Source of the DNA: an uncultured Odoribacter sp.
GTDB lineage: Bacteria > Bacteroidota > Bacteroidia > Bacteroidales > Marinifilaceae
DNA length: 5,281 nucleotides
Direction of reading: 5' to 3'
Assembly (NCBI GenBank): GCA_905204385.1
Contig: CAJKZL010000262.1
Span: 1-5,281, forward strand
The notes below the pieces were generated by a model. The model searched no databases, had not been told where the DNA came from, and worked only from the letters and a program-made list of their open reading frames with translations. Of this stretch, positions 1-5,281 are shown piece by piece. Positions within the stretch are counted from its first letter, which is position 1. Every line of letters begins with the position of its first letter. Position numbers and translations under genes: made by a program.

Positions 1-180
1 GGAGCGATCGACAATACGGTGGTTTGGGAACATAGCCTGAGCTTTATCCGTGAATGTATTAAAAACAACGTACAGGTGGATTATTTCCCTTATCCCTGTG
101 CCGAGCATAATGTGATGGGTAAGGATCGGATTCATCTGATGCAGAAAGTGACCGATTATTTTGAGGATTATCTGAAATAA
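1..180 (+). CDS. Dipeptidyl-peptidase IV-like S9 family serine peptidase, C-terminal end (5' part outside window)
   Basis: Only the last 59 codons and the TAA stop are present, in frame 1. The fragment matches the end of the alpha/beta-hydrolase domain of S9 prolyl oligopeptidases of the DPP IV type, which remove dipeptides from N termini and in Bacteroidota usually act in the periplasm or outer envelope. Visible marks are an Asp in AIDNTVVW (fragment residue 4) and a His in CAEHNVMG (fragment residue 36). Their 32-residue spacing equals that of the catalytic Asp and His in human DPP IV (from memory). The tail HLMQKVTDYFEDYL resembles the final helix of the family. The nucleophile Ser and the beta-propeller lie upstream, so the subtype (DPP IV versus prolyl tripeptidyl peptidase) is unresolved. 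The gene is followed by a strong terminator and faces a convergent gene. Confidence 0.82.
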   Translation, partial: GAIDNTVVWEHSLSFIRECIKNNVQVDYFPYPCAEHNVMGKDRIHLMQKVTDYFEDYLK

Positions 181-209
181 ATCCTGAAGTCGGAAGACAA
201 AGTTCTTTT

Positions 210-301
210 ATCCGATCATCTTTTCGTGGGTACGGATTTGATGACTGCCGGGCGCAGAAATCACTTCCGGAAAACCAGGAAAAGATGATCGGATTTTTTT
301 T
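210..301 (+). terminator. Intrinsic terminator with a 16-bp perfect stem and a long structured loop
   Basis: Arms at 210-225 (ATCCGATCATCTTTTC) and 279-294 are perfect reverse complements, and a run of eight Ts (294-301) follows the 3' arm. It begins 30 nt after the peptidase stop codon and should end that transcript. The loop is 53 nt, unusually long. It can fold further: TGG/CCA just inside the main stem after one mismatch, then GATTT (235-239) with AAATC (258-262), and CTGC (245-248) with GCAG (254-257). In the opposite direction the stem is not followed by a T run, so it should not terminate the convergent minus-strand gene. Confidence 0.85.
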
Positions 302-444
302 GCTTTGGCAAAAGGTGTTGAATGTGCGGGGTAAGGGAATAATATGGCGTTCTTCGGTTTGGTAATTAATATTGCTGCCCTAAGTTTAGCCTGAACGATG
401 GGGCTATGCTAATCGACCTGTTTCCTTTGGGCCTTGCGGGCTTT

Positions 445-1446
445 TTATGTCTTGCGGCGACAACGGGTTTGACAATCGTTCGTTCGGTAAGTTTTGGTGA
501 ATAAAAAAGGTAAGTACACACAGTAAGGAACGATCACTAAAAACCAAAATCCCCAAGGCACCAGGCTTTGAACAGAATCGCCGTCCGAAAGGATCATAAT
601 AAGATTGTTTTGTAGGTAGTGGATGATAACTACACTCCAGATATTCTCGGTTTTCATGTATACATAACCCATGAATATTCCCAGGCAAACACAAACGATA
701 AGTTGTCCTAATATGCTTTGAATGGCAGCATCGGGACGGTTGTAGTAAAAAATGTTCAACGGAAGATGCCATATGCCCCAGAGGGCACCTAACATAATAA
801 CTCCTTTTATATTACCGTATCTTCTTTGCAAAATTGGCTGTAAAAAGAAACGCCAACCATATTCTTCCCCCAGATAGATAAGAAAGGACCAAAGGAAGTT
901 GAGAGGGAGCATAAGGATTAATGTTTTATTTATAGGACCATTGGTCATAGGTTCACCGGAAAGAAAGGAACCTAAAAAGTGAATCGATAAAGAGAGAACG
1001 ATAAACAAAATTGGGTAGCCTATTGTCTTTTTCCAACAGTTTGAATAGGACAGACCGGCATTTTTCAATTTTGATTTATCTGTATAATAAAATATGAAGT
1101 AAGTAATGATCGTAGCTAAAATAATAGTGAGTTCCATCATGATGCCATTGCTGGTTCCGCAGAGGGAACCGATCAATGTCATGATGACACAAAGCAAAGT
1201 AAAAGTAAGATAAAAGTAAAAAAATCCTTTGGGAAGTTCGGATCTCATTGCTTTATCAGAAAGATATGCTAACATGACTCCAGCAGCAGGATATAGCATT
1301 TGAGTCAGTGGAAAGGCACTCAATGAAGTTTCACTGTGATAAAAATAACTATATGCCATTGCGATTCCCATCAGTAGGGGCATCCCAAACGTTACGGCAG
1401 AAAATAGGCGTAATTTCTGATTTTCTCTTCTTGATTCAGCATCCAT
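445..1446 (-). CDS. CPBP family intramembrane glutamic endopeptidase (CAAX/Abi-type protease)
   Basis: A 333-residue multi-pass membrane protein with the three signature motifs of the CPBP (Abi, type II CAAX prenyl protease-like) family. These are GEEYGWR at about 193-199 (EExxxR, catalytic Glu194/Glu195 and Arg199), LWGIWHLPL with His227, and HYLQN with His276 and Asn280 (HxxxN). Hydrophobic segments lie near 14-35, 47-63, 74-96, 101-121, 141-160, 174-192, 213-233, 245-263, 268-287 and 296-317. The core catalytic region is about 180-285. Family members cleave membrane-associated substrates; in bacteria, roles include bacteriocin self-immunity and peptide or regulator processing, but the substrate here cannot be told. 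The start ATG follows a Bacteroides-type promoter after a leader of about 70 nt without a Shine-Dalgarno sequence. The gene stands alone, convergent with the peptidase and divergent from trmD, and looks more A+T-rich than trmD or rpsA by eye, consistent with an accessory gene. All catalytic residues are present, so it is probably active. Confidence 0.9.
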   Translation of the reverse strand: MDAESRRENQKLRLFSAVTFGMPLLMGIAMAYSYFYHSETSLSAFPLTQMLYPAAGVMLAYLSDKAMRSELPKGFFYFYLTFTLLCVIMTLIGSLCGTSNGIMMELTIILATIITYFIFYYTDKSKLKNAGLSYSNCWKKTIGYPILFIVLSLSIHFLGSFLSGEPMTNGPINKTLILMLPLNFLWSFLIYLGEEYGWRFFLQPILQRRYGNIKGVIMLGALWGIWHLPLNIFYYNRPDAAIQSILGQLIVCVCLGIFMGYVYMKTENIWSVVIIHYLQNNLIMILSDGDSVQSLVPWGFWFLVIVPYCVYLPFLFTKTYRTNDCQTRCRRKT

Positions 1447-1520
1447 GTTTTTGGGTTTAGTTTTTCAATCGAATATGTGTATGCGTTGTGGCTTATTCCT
1501 TTTTTCGTCCTCTATTTCTG

Positions 1521-1550
1521 CAAAATTATATTAACTTTTGTATTATCAAA
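1521..1550 (-). promoter_or_regulatory. Bacteroides-type promoter for the CPBP protease gene
   Basis: Read on the minus strand, TTTG (1550-1547) is followed after 18 nt by TAATTTTG (1528-1521), a full match to TAnnTTTG of the Bacteroidota primary sigma factor. Transcription should begin near 1514, giving a leader of about 70 nt. No minus-strand Shine-Dalgarno sequence sits close to the start codon, which is normal for this phylum. Confidence 0.7.
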
Positions 1551-1608
1551 GGATAAGGGCTAAGGTTTGTTACCAATAAGTCCGGAGGAACCCTGAAGTA
1601 AAAAAAAA

Positions 1609-1639
1609 TTTGATTCTGACTGTGGCTTCATTATCTTTG
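1609..1639 (+). promoter_or_regulatory. Bacteroides-type promoter for trmD
   Basis: TTTG at 1609-1612 and TATCTTTG at 1632-1639 are separated by 19 nt, matching the Bacteroidota -33/-7 consensus at normal spacing. Transcription should start around 1646, about 20 nt before the trmD ATG. The promoter is back to back with the CPBP promoter; about 60 bp separate the two -33 boxes, so the genes are divergently and probably independently transcribed. Confidence 0.75.
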
Positions 1640-1666
1640 TGCCCGTAAACTTAAGAAATTGAGAGT

Positions 1667-2344
1667 ATGCGTATCGATATATTGAGCGTGGTTCCGGAAT
1701 TGTTGGCCAGTCCTCTGAATCATTCCATTATTAAGCGGGCACAGGATAAGGGCATTGTGGAAATTCATATTCACAATATTCGGGACTGGTCGAAGGATAA
1801 GTTCCGGAAGGTGGACGATTATCCGTTCGGAGGGGAAGCCGGACTGGTGATGATGATTCAGCCGGTGTTCGATTGCATCAATGAATTAAAGGCGCAGCGG
1901 CATTATGACGAAATTATTTACACGGCTCCGGATGCTCCGACCTTCAATCAAAAGATGGCCAATGAATTGTCCTTAAAGGAAAACATTATGATCCTTTGCG
2001 GACATTACAAGGGGATCGACCAGCGCGTACGGGATTATCTGGTGACCCGGGAGATTTCCGTCGGGGATTACGTGCTGACGGGAGGGGAATTGCCGGCCTG
2101 TATCATGACCGATGCCATCGTACGTCTGATCCCGGGAGCGATGAATGATGAAAGTTCAGCCTTAAGCGATTCCTTCCAGGATAATCTGCTGGCGCCTCCG
2201 GTGTATACCCGTCCGTCGGAGTTCAATGGCTGGCGGGTTCCGGATATTCTGCTATCCGGTAATCATGCTAAAATACAGGAATGGCAAGAAAAGATCGCTT
2301 ATGAACGGACGAAGACAATGCGTCCTGATTTACTCGGTGAGTAA
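1667..2344 (+). CDS. trmD: tRNA (guanine-37-N1)-methyltransferase TrmD
   Basis: A 225-residue SPOUT-class methyltransferase that uses S-adenosylmethionine to methylate N1 of G37 next to the anticodon in tRNAs reading CNN, Pro and some Arg codons, preventing +1 frameshifts. It acts in the cytoplasm as a dimer with a trefoil-knot active site. Hallmarks, in order: [15 protein letters not shown] (49-63), [12 protein letters not shown] (110-121), [14 protein letters not shown] (131-144, SAM-binding knot), Arg153 in VRLIPG, and Asp168 in SALSDSF, aligning with E. coli Arg154 and catalytic Asp169. YTRP (180-183) and LLSGNHAKI (195-203) are also conserved. It is about 30 residues shorter than E. coli TrmD because the far C-terminal tail is absent, as expected for this phylum. 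Unlike the rpsP-rimM-trmD-rplS operons of many bacteria, it stands alone with its own promoter and is followed by a hairpin repeat array. Confidence 0.97.
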   Translation: MRIDILSVVPELLASPLNHSIIKRAQDKGIVEIHIHNIRDWSKDKFRKVDDYPFGGEAGLVMMIQPVFDCINELKAQRHYDEIIYTAPDAPTFNQKMANELSLKENIMILCGHYKGIDQRVRDYLVTREISVGDYVLTGGELPACIMTDAIVRLIPGAMNDESSALSDSFQDNLLAPPVYTRPSEFNGWRVPDILLSGNHAKIQEWQEKIAYERTKTMRPDLLGE

Positions 2345-2390
2345 GGAAATTTTTGATTAGGGTATACCTTATTTCTCAACAATTCATACA

Positions 2391-2502
2391 AAATTCAACC
2401 GTTTTAGGTTGATTTTCCAAATTCAACCATTTTAGGTTGATTTTCCAAATTCAACCGTTTTAGGTTGATTTTCCAAATTCAACCGTTTTAGGTTGATTTT
2501 TT
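2391..2502 (+). repeat. Four tandem 28-bp dyad/hairpin repeats between trmD and satD
   Basis: Four contiguous units start at 2391, 2419, 2447 and 2475. Each has AAATTCAACC, a short A/T-rich loop, GGTTGA and Ts. Each contains a perfect 6-bp inverted repeat TCAACC-N6-GGTTGA (2395-2412, 2423-2440, 2451-2468, 2479-2496), extendable by three A-T pairs beyond one T-T mismatch. Units 1 and 3 are identical, unit 2 has one G-to-A change in the loop (2429), and unit 4 ends in TTTTTT instead of TTTTCC. The units have no spacers, so this is not a CRISPR array. The array starts 46 bp after the trmD stop and runs into the satD promoter, whose -33 box lies in the last GGTTGA. It may be a set of operators, a set of weak terminators behind trmD, or both. 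Confidence 0.95.
2479..2502 (+). terminator. Possible intrinsic terminator formed by the last repeat unit
   Basis: TCAACC (2479-2484), a 6-nt loop and GGTTGA (2491-2496) form a hairpin directly followed by TTTTTT (2497-2502). Three earlier units give similar hairpins followed by only TTTT. The stem has just 6 bp, three of them G-C, so each hairpin is weak, but four in series could end trmD transcription. No better terminator is visible after trmD. Confidence 0.45.
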
Positions 2503-2522
2503 CGAAAATAACGTTATCTTTG
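2492..2522 (+). promoter_or_regulatory. Bacteroides-type promoter for the satD-DUF3307 operon, overlapping the repeat array
   Basis: TATCTTTG at 2515-2522 is a full TAnnTTTG match. Nineteen nt upstream is GTTG (2492-2495), a one-mismatch -33 box that is part of the GGTTGA half-site of repeat unit 4. Anything binding that dyad would compete with RNA polymerase. The transcript should start near 2529, about 10 nt before the satD ATG. Confidence 0.65.
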
Positions 2523-2523
2523 T

Positions 2524-2529
2524 AAGGAG
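2524..2529 (+). promoter_or_regulatory. Shine-Dalgarno-like AAGGAG before satD
   Basis: AAGGAG sits 9 nt upstream of the satD ATG, a textbook ribosome-binding position and unusual in this window, where the other starts lack one. Its role is doubtful: the predicted transcript from the overlapping promoter starts at or inside it, and Bacteroidota ribosomes rely little on this pairing. It does support the choice of ATG 2539. Confidence 0.4.
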
Positions 2530-2538
2530 ATTTATAAG

Positions 2539-3192
2539 ATGAATGCAGAAATGGGGAATAAAGGAGTGATCACCGGCGATATTATTGATTCTAAGGCTAT
2601 AAGAGTTGAATGGCGGCCGAGATTACTGGAAGTATTGCAAAAAATCGCTCACGAATTAGAGCAGTTCAGTTCTCTGCAACTGGAGTTTTTCAGAGGAGAC
2701 AGTTTCCAGCTAATTGTAGATAATCCGGTAGAGGCTTTGAAAATTGCGGTGTTATTGCGGGCCGGTTTACAGGGACAGACTCCGGACGAGAGTGAGAATA
2801 AATGGGATGCCCGTGTTGCTTTGGGCATAGGTAAAATTGAGTATGCGGCAGAGAGTGTGGTGGTGTCTGATGGGGAAGCTTTTCATAATTCGGGTTGTGA
2901 ATTTGATGAGTTGGGCAAAAAAAGGTTGGCTGTACGTACTCCCTGGGCCGAAGTGAATGACGAATTGAAAGTGAGTACAGCTTTTGCTGACGACATCATA
3001 TCGGGTTGGAGCGTTACGCAAGCTCAGGTGATTTATCTGACTTTTTTGCATCAACTGCCTCAGAGAGAGGTGGCAGCCTGTTCAAATCGTTCTATTCAGG
3101 CTGTCAGCAAGCTTTTACTCATCGGCAGAGAGGCTTTGATTCGGATGTATCTGGAAAGATACGAGCAAGTGATGAATATAGAGCGTCGATAA
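2539..3192 (+). CDS. SatD family protein: cyclase/palm-like N-terminal domain plus C-terminal helix-turn-helix
   Basis: A 217-residue soluble protein carrying the recurring blocks I associate with the SatD family (named after the Streptococcus mutans sat, secretion and acid tolerance, locus): GVITGDIIDSK (9-19), FFRGDSFQLIV (50-60, usually GDEFQ), ARVALGIGKI (91-100) and VVSDGEAFHNSG (108-119). Their order recalls class III nucleotidyl cyclases and GGDEF-type palm domains: a first metal-binding Asp (Asp14 or Asp17) after strand 1 and a second Asp in a beta-hairpin (Asp54). This resemblance is my inference; no activity is established. The C-terminal part, about 157-205, reads as a sigma-70 region 4-like helix-turn-helix (LPQREVAACSNRSIQAVSKLL), suggesting DNA binding. 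There is no signal peptide or membrane segment. The next gene starts 3 nt after the stop, so the two are co-transcribed from the promoter at 2492-2522. The ATG chosen is 9 nt after AAGGAG. The biochemical function is unknown. Confidence 0.8.
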   Translation: MNAEMGNKGVITGDIIDSKAIRVEWRPRLLEVLQKIAHELEQFSSLQLEFFRGDSFQLIVDNPVEALKIAVLLRAGLQGQTPDESENKWDARVALGIGKIEYAAESVVVSDGEAFHNSGCEFDELGKKRLAVRTPWAEVNDELKVSTAFADDIISGWSVTQAQVIYLTFLHQLPQREVAACSNRSIQAVSKLLLIGREALIRMYLERYEQVMNIERR

Positions 3193-3195
3193 AAT

Positions 3196-3906
3196 ATGGA
3201 TATTGTTCTTCTGTTGCGTTTGTTGTTTGCACATATTCTGGCAGATTTTGTTTTGCAAACCGATCGTATCAGTGCAGGAAAAAGAGGAGGAAAGAGGTAT
3301 GGGTATCAATTACTGCACAGTATGATCCAGGGAGTGGTAAGCTATTTATTCGTTGCGCAATGGGGAAACTGGATGATTCCGGTTGTTATTTTCAGCAGTC
3401 ATTTTCTGATCGATTTTCTGAAGTTGAAGTGCATGAGAAATGATCTCTCGGCTTTCGTTATCGATCAATTTCTTCATTTACTGGTCATATTGGTGTTGTG
3501 GGGCTGTCTCGCCGATGGATATAAAGGAGTAGGGCAAAGTCTTTCCGATATAATGCTTACCCGGGAATTTTGGATGATCGGTATCGGTTATCTTTTGATT
3601 TTAAGACCGTCTTCTATTTTTTTGAATCTGTTTATCAAGAGATGGACTCCTGCTGATTTGTCGTTGAAAAGTCTTCCGAATGCCGGTACATGGATCGGTT
3701 ATCTGGAAAGGATTCTGATACTGACTTTTATATTAACGAACCATATGGAGGCTGTCGGTTTTTTGTTAGCCGCCAAATCGATATTTCGATTCGGGGAGTT
3801 GAATAAGGCGAAGGAAATAAAAGTAACGGAATATGTGTTGATCGGAACCTTTGCCAGCTTTACGATTGCAGTTGTTATCGGGATAATTCTCCATAAGTTT
3901 TTATGA
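3196..3906 (+). CDS. DUF3307 domain-containing multi-pass membrane protein, operon partner of SatD
   Basis: A 236-residue inner-membrane protein without a cleavable signal peptide. Its first half matches the DUF3307 pattern: LLFAHILADFVLQTD (9-23), LLHSMIQG (39-46), SSHFLIDFLK (67-76) and FVIDQFLHLLVI (87-98). Hydrophobic segments lie near 3-20, 38-54, 59-76, 88-105, 124-143, 167-193 and 211-234. His and Asp residues recur inside these helices as HxxxD (His13/Asp17, His69/Asp73) and DxxxH (Asp90/His94), plus His41, as if forming a buried polar or metal site. The second half has a conserved-looking GTWIGYLERILIL stretch (164-176) and AAKSIFRFGEL (192-202). It begins 3 nt after the satD stop codon, so the products probably work together. 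As far as I know, SatD and DUF3307 genes are neighbours in other bacteria too. Function is unknown; transport, sensing or an intramembrane enzyme are all possible. Confidence 0.78.
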   Translation: MDIVLLLRLLFAHILADFVLQTDRISAGKRGGKRYGYQLLHSMIQGVVSYLFVAQWGNWMIPVVIFSSHFLIDFLKLKCMRNDLSAFVIDQFLHLLVILVLWGCLADGYKGVGQSLSDIMLTREFWMIGIGYLLILRPSSIFLNLFIKRWTPADLSLKSLPNAGTWIGYLERILILTFILTNHMEAVGFLLAAKSIFRFGELNKAKEIKVTEYVLIGTFASFTIAVVIGIILHKFL

Positions 3907-3937
3907 CGGCTGTCTTTTACTGAGGTCTGTTTTTTTT
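3906..3937 (+). terminator. Weak candidate terminator after the satD-DUF3307 operon
   Basis: A run of eight Ts (3930-3937) is preceded by an imperfect hairpin, ACGGCTGTC (3906-3914) against GAGGTCTGT (3922-3930). It needs two G-U pairs and has two mismatches around a 7-nt loop. It starts in the DUF3307 stop codon. The T run and position favour a terminator; the poor stem argues against it. Confidence 0.35.
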
Positions 3938-3946
3938 GTGAAAATA

Positions 3947-3977
3947 ATTGTAAAACAGATTATTATTCTTACCTTTG
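3947..3977 (+). promoter_or_regulatory. Bacteroides-type promoter for rpsA
   Basis: TACCTTTG at 3970-3977 is a full TAnnTTTG match, and ATTG at 3947-3950 lies 19 nt upstream as a one-mismatch -33 box. Transcription should start near 3984, giving a leader of about 45 nt. A second TTTG at 3935-3938 is too far upstream to pair with this box. Confidence 0.7.
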
Positions 3978-3994
3978 CGGCCGATTCGAAATAA

Positions 3995-4012
3995 TGTCTA
4001 ACTTATTAGATA
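3995..4012 (+). other. Small hairpin in the rpsA leader
   Basis: TCTAA (3997-4001), a CTTA loop and TTAGA (4006-4010) form a 5-bp stem, extendable by a G-U and a T-A pair. It lies 16 nt before the rpsA ATG in an otherwise A/T-rich, unstructured leader. Ribosomal protein S1 controls its own translation through its leader in E. coli, so a regulatory role is conceivable, but this small A/T-rich stem may be chance. Confidence 0.3.
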
Positions 4013-4028
4013 GGAAACAATTAAATTT

Positions 4029-5281
4029 ATGTCAGAAGAACAAAAAGAGATGCAGATGGAAACTGCAGAAAAAACCGTGAAAAACGTTGCTCCGGTTACA
4101 AGTGCCGAACCGGATGATAATTTTGATTGGGATGCCTATGCCAACGACGTGGTCGTTCCTGAATCCGAAAAAGAAGCGTTGACTCAGAAATACGCTGAAA
4201 CACTTTCCAAAGTAGGAGAAAAAGAAGTTGTCGAAGGTACCGTGATCTCTATGAACAAAAGAGAAGTGGTGGTCAATATCGGCTACAAATCGGACGGCAT
4301 CATCTCCTTGAATGAATTCCGCTATAATCCGGAACTGAAAGTTGGGGATAAAGTGGAGGTTTATGTAGAAACTCAGGAAGACAAAAAAGGTCAATTGACC
4401 CTTTCACACAAACAGGCACGCGCTCTGCGCAGCTGGGATCGTGTGAACGAAGCGCTGGAAAAAGACGAAATCATCAAAGGTTTTGTTAAATGTCGTACCA
4501 AGGGTGGTATGATCGTCGACGTATTCGGTATCGAAGCTTTCTTGCCGGGTTCTCAGATCGATGTGAAACCGATCCGCGATTACGATGTATATGTCGGTAA
4601 AACGATGGAATTCAAGGTGGTGAAGATCAACCAGGAATTCAAGAACGTAGTGGTATCGCACAAAGCTCTTATCGAGGCTGAACTCGATCAGCAGAAGAAA
4701 GACATTATTTCTAAACTGGAAAAAGGACAGGTTCTCGAAGGAACTGTTAAAAATATTACTTCTTACGGTGTATTCATCGACCTCGGCGGCGTAGACGGAT
4801 TGATCCACATCACCGACTTGTCGTGGGGCCGTGTAAATCATCCGAATGAAATCGTAACCCTGGATCAGAAGCTGAACGTGGTGATCCTGGATTTCGACGA
4901 TGAGAAAAAGCGGATCGCCTTAGGTTTGAAACAACTGACTCCGCACCCGTGGGATGCACTGAGTGCCGATCTGAAAGTAGGCGATACGGTGAAAGGTAAG
5001 GTTGTGGTGATGGCTGACTACGGTGCATTTGTAGAAATTGCTCCGGGTGTAGAAGGGTTGATCCACGTATCCGAAATGTCCTGGTCACAACACCTGCGTT
5101 CTGCTCAGGATTTCATGAAAGTGGGAGATGAAGTAGAAGCAGTTGTATTGACCCTGGACCGTGACGAACGGAAAATGTCTTTGGGTATCAAACAGCTGAA
5201 GTCTGATCCATGGCTAAATATTGAAGAGAAGTACGGTGTAGGTACCAAACATACCGCTATTGTACGCAACTTCACGAACTT
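4029..5281 (+). CDS. rpsA: 30S ribosomal protein S1, N-terminal 417 residues (3' part outside window)
   Basis: The reading frame opens at ATG 4029 and stays open to the window edge (417 codons plus 2 nt). It encodes consecutive S1 (OB-fold, RNA-binding) domains at about 66-128, 147-212, 233-301 and 317-388, and the start of a fifth from about 404. Domains 3 and 4 carry the classic pattern YGVFIDLGGVDGLIHITDLSW and YGAFVEIAPGVEGLIHVSEMSW (245-266 and 331-352), each ending in a K-Q-L segment. Domains 1 and 2 are divergent, as in other S1 proteins where they dock on the ribosome. An acidic N-terminal extension of about 60 residues precedes domain 1. S1 binds mRNA on the 30S subunit and promotes initiation, which matters in Bacteroidota because their messages mostly lack Shine-Dalgarno sequences; here too the start has an A/T-rich leader without one. 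The gene has its own promoter and probably continues for a fifth and sixth domain beyond the window. Confidence 0.96.
   Translation, partial: MSEEQKEMQMETAEKTVKNVAPVTSAEPDDNFDWDAYANDVVVPESEKEALTQKYAETLSKVGEKEVVEGTVISMNKREVVVNIGYKSDGIISLNEFRYNPELKVGDKVEVYVETQEDKKGQLTLSHKQARALRSWDRVNEALEKDEIIKGFVKCRTKGGMIVDVFGIEAFLPGSQIDVKPIRDYDVYVGKTMEFKVVKINQEFKNVVVSHKALIEAELDQQKKDIISKLEKGQVLEGTVKNITSYGVFIDLGGVDGLIHITDLSWGRVNHPNEIVTLDQKLNVVILDFDDEKKRIALGLKQLTPHPWDALSADLKVGDTVKGKVVVMADYGAFVEIAPGVEGLIHVSEMSWSQHLRSAQDFMKVGDEVEAVVLTLDRDERKMSLGIKQLKSDPWLNIEEKYGVGTKHTAIVRNFTN

Noticed and set aside
387..406. TAGCC/GGCTA hairpin as a terminator for the CPBP gene
   Set aside because: The 5-bp stem has a 10-nt loop and no T run on the minus strand, so it is too weak to call. 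The 181-444 interval otherwise holds only the terminator at 210-301.
428..446. GGGCCTTGCGGGCTTTTT as a terminator
   Set aside because: Only a 3-bp GCC/GGC stem can form; it overlaps the end of the CPBP coding region and points away from that gene's transcription.
404..772. Minus-strand open frame of 122 codons overlapping the 3' end of the CPBP gene
   Set aside because: It lies in another frame of the strongly supported CPBP gene, shows no recognisable domain and has no promoter or ribosome-binding evidence.
2346..2375. GAAAT/ATTTC pairing around the palindrome GGTATACC just after trmD
   Set aside because: The stem is short and A/T-rich with no T run after it; probably chance in an A/T-rich intergenic region.
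2391..2502. CRISPR array
   Set aside because: The 28-bp units are directly contiguous with no variable spacers, and no cas genes are present.
2767..3443. Open frames on both strands across satD and the start of the DUF3307 gene (minus 2767-3054, plus 3006-3443, minus 3115-3309)
   Set aside because: They overlap the two well-supported operon genes in other frames and their products have no family-like motifs.
4032..5088. Three minus-strand open frames across rpsA (4032-4394, 4404-4841, 4810-5088)
   Set aside because: They are antisense to the S1 domains of rpsA, with compositions typical of reverse-complemented coding sequence.

Overview
The window looks like a chromosomal segment from a Bacteroidota species, most likely order Bacteroidales. 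Three of the four best promoter candidates carry a clean TAnnTTTG -7 box 18-19 nt downstream of a TTTG-like -33 box, the fourth (upstream of satD) fits with a GTTG -33 box, and most start codons lack a Shine-Dalgarno sequence. The rpsA, trmD and S9 peptidase products are also Bacteroidota-like. The genus cannot be fixed from sequence alone; an Odoribacter/Butyricimonas-like relative is only a guess.

Layout. (1) 1-180 is the 3' end of a dipeptidyl-peptidase IV-like S9 peptidase, followed by a long-stem intrinsic terminator (210-301). (2) 445-1446, minus strand, is a multi-pass CPBP (CAAX/Abi) family intramembrane protease converging on the peptidase gene. (3) 1447-1666 is a divergent promoter region with one Bacteroides-type promoter per direction. 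(4) 1667-2344 is trmD, the tRNA m1G37 methyltransferase. (5) 2391-2502 holds four head-to-tail copies of a 28-bp unit, each a hairpin/dyad (TCAACC-N6-GGTTGA). The last copy supplies the -33 region of the next promoter and ends in six Ts. (6) 2539-3192 and 3196-3906 form a tight two-gene operon: a SatD-family protein (nucleotidyl-cyclase/palm-like N-terminal motifs plus a C-terminal helix-turn-helix) and a DUF3307 membrane protein. (7) 4029-5281 is the first 417 codons of rpsA (ribosomal protein S1), with its own promoter; it runs off the window.

trmD and rpsA are translation housekeeping genes, and the S9 peptidase serves peptide catabolism. The poorly understood part is the satD-DUF3307 operon with its repeat array. 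A protein with cyclase-like motifs and a DNA-binding tail, paired with a membrane partner and preceded by four identical dyads, could be a self-regulated signalling module. The motifs, operon spacing and repeats are visible directly. Nucleotide signalling and autoregulation are inference.
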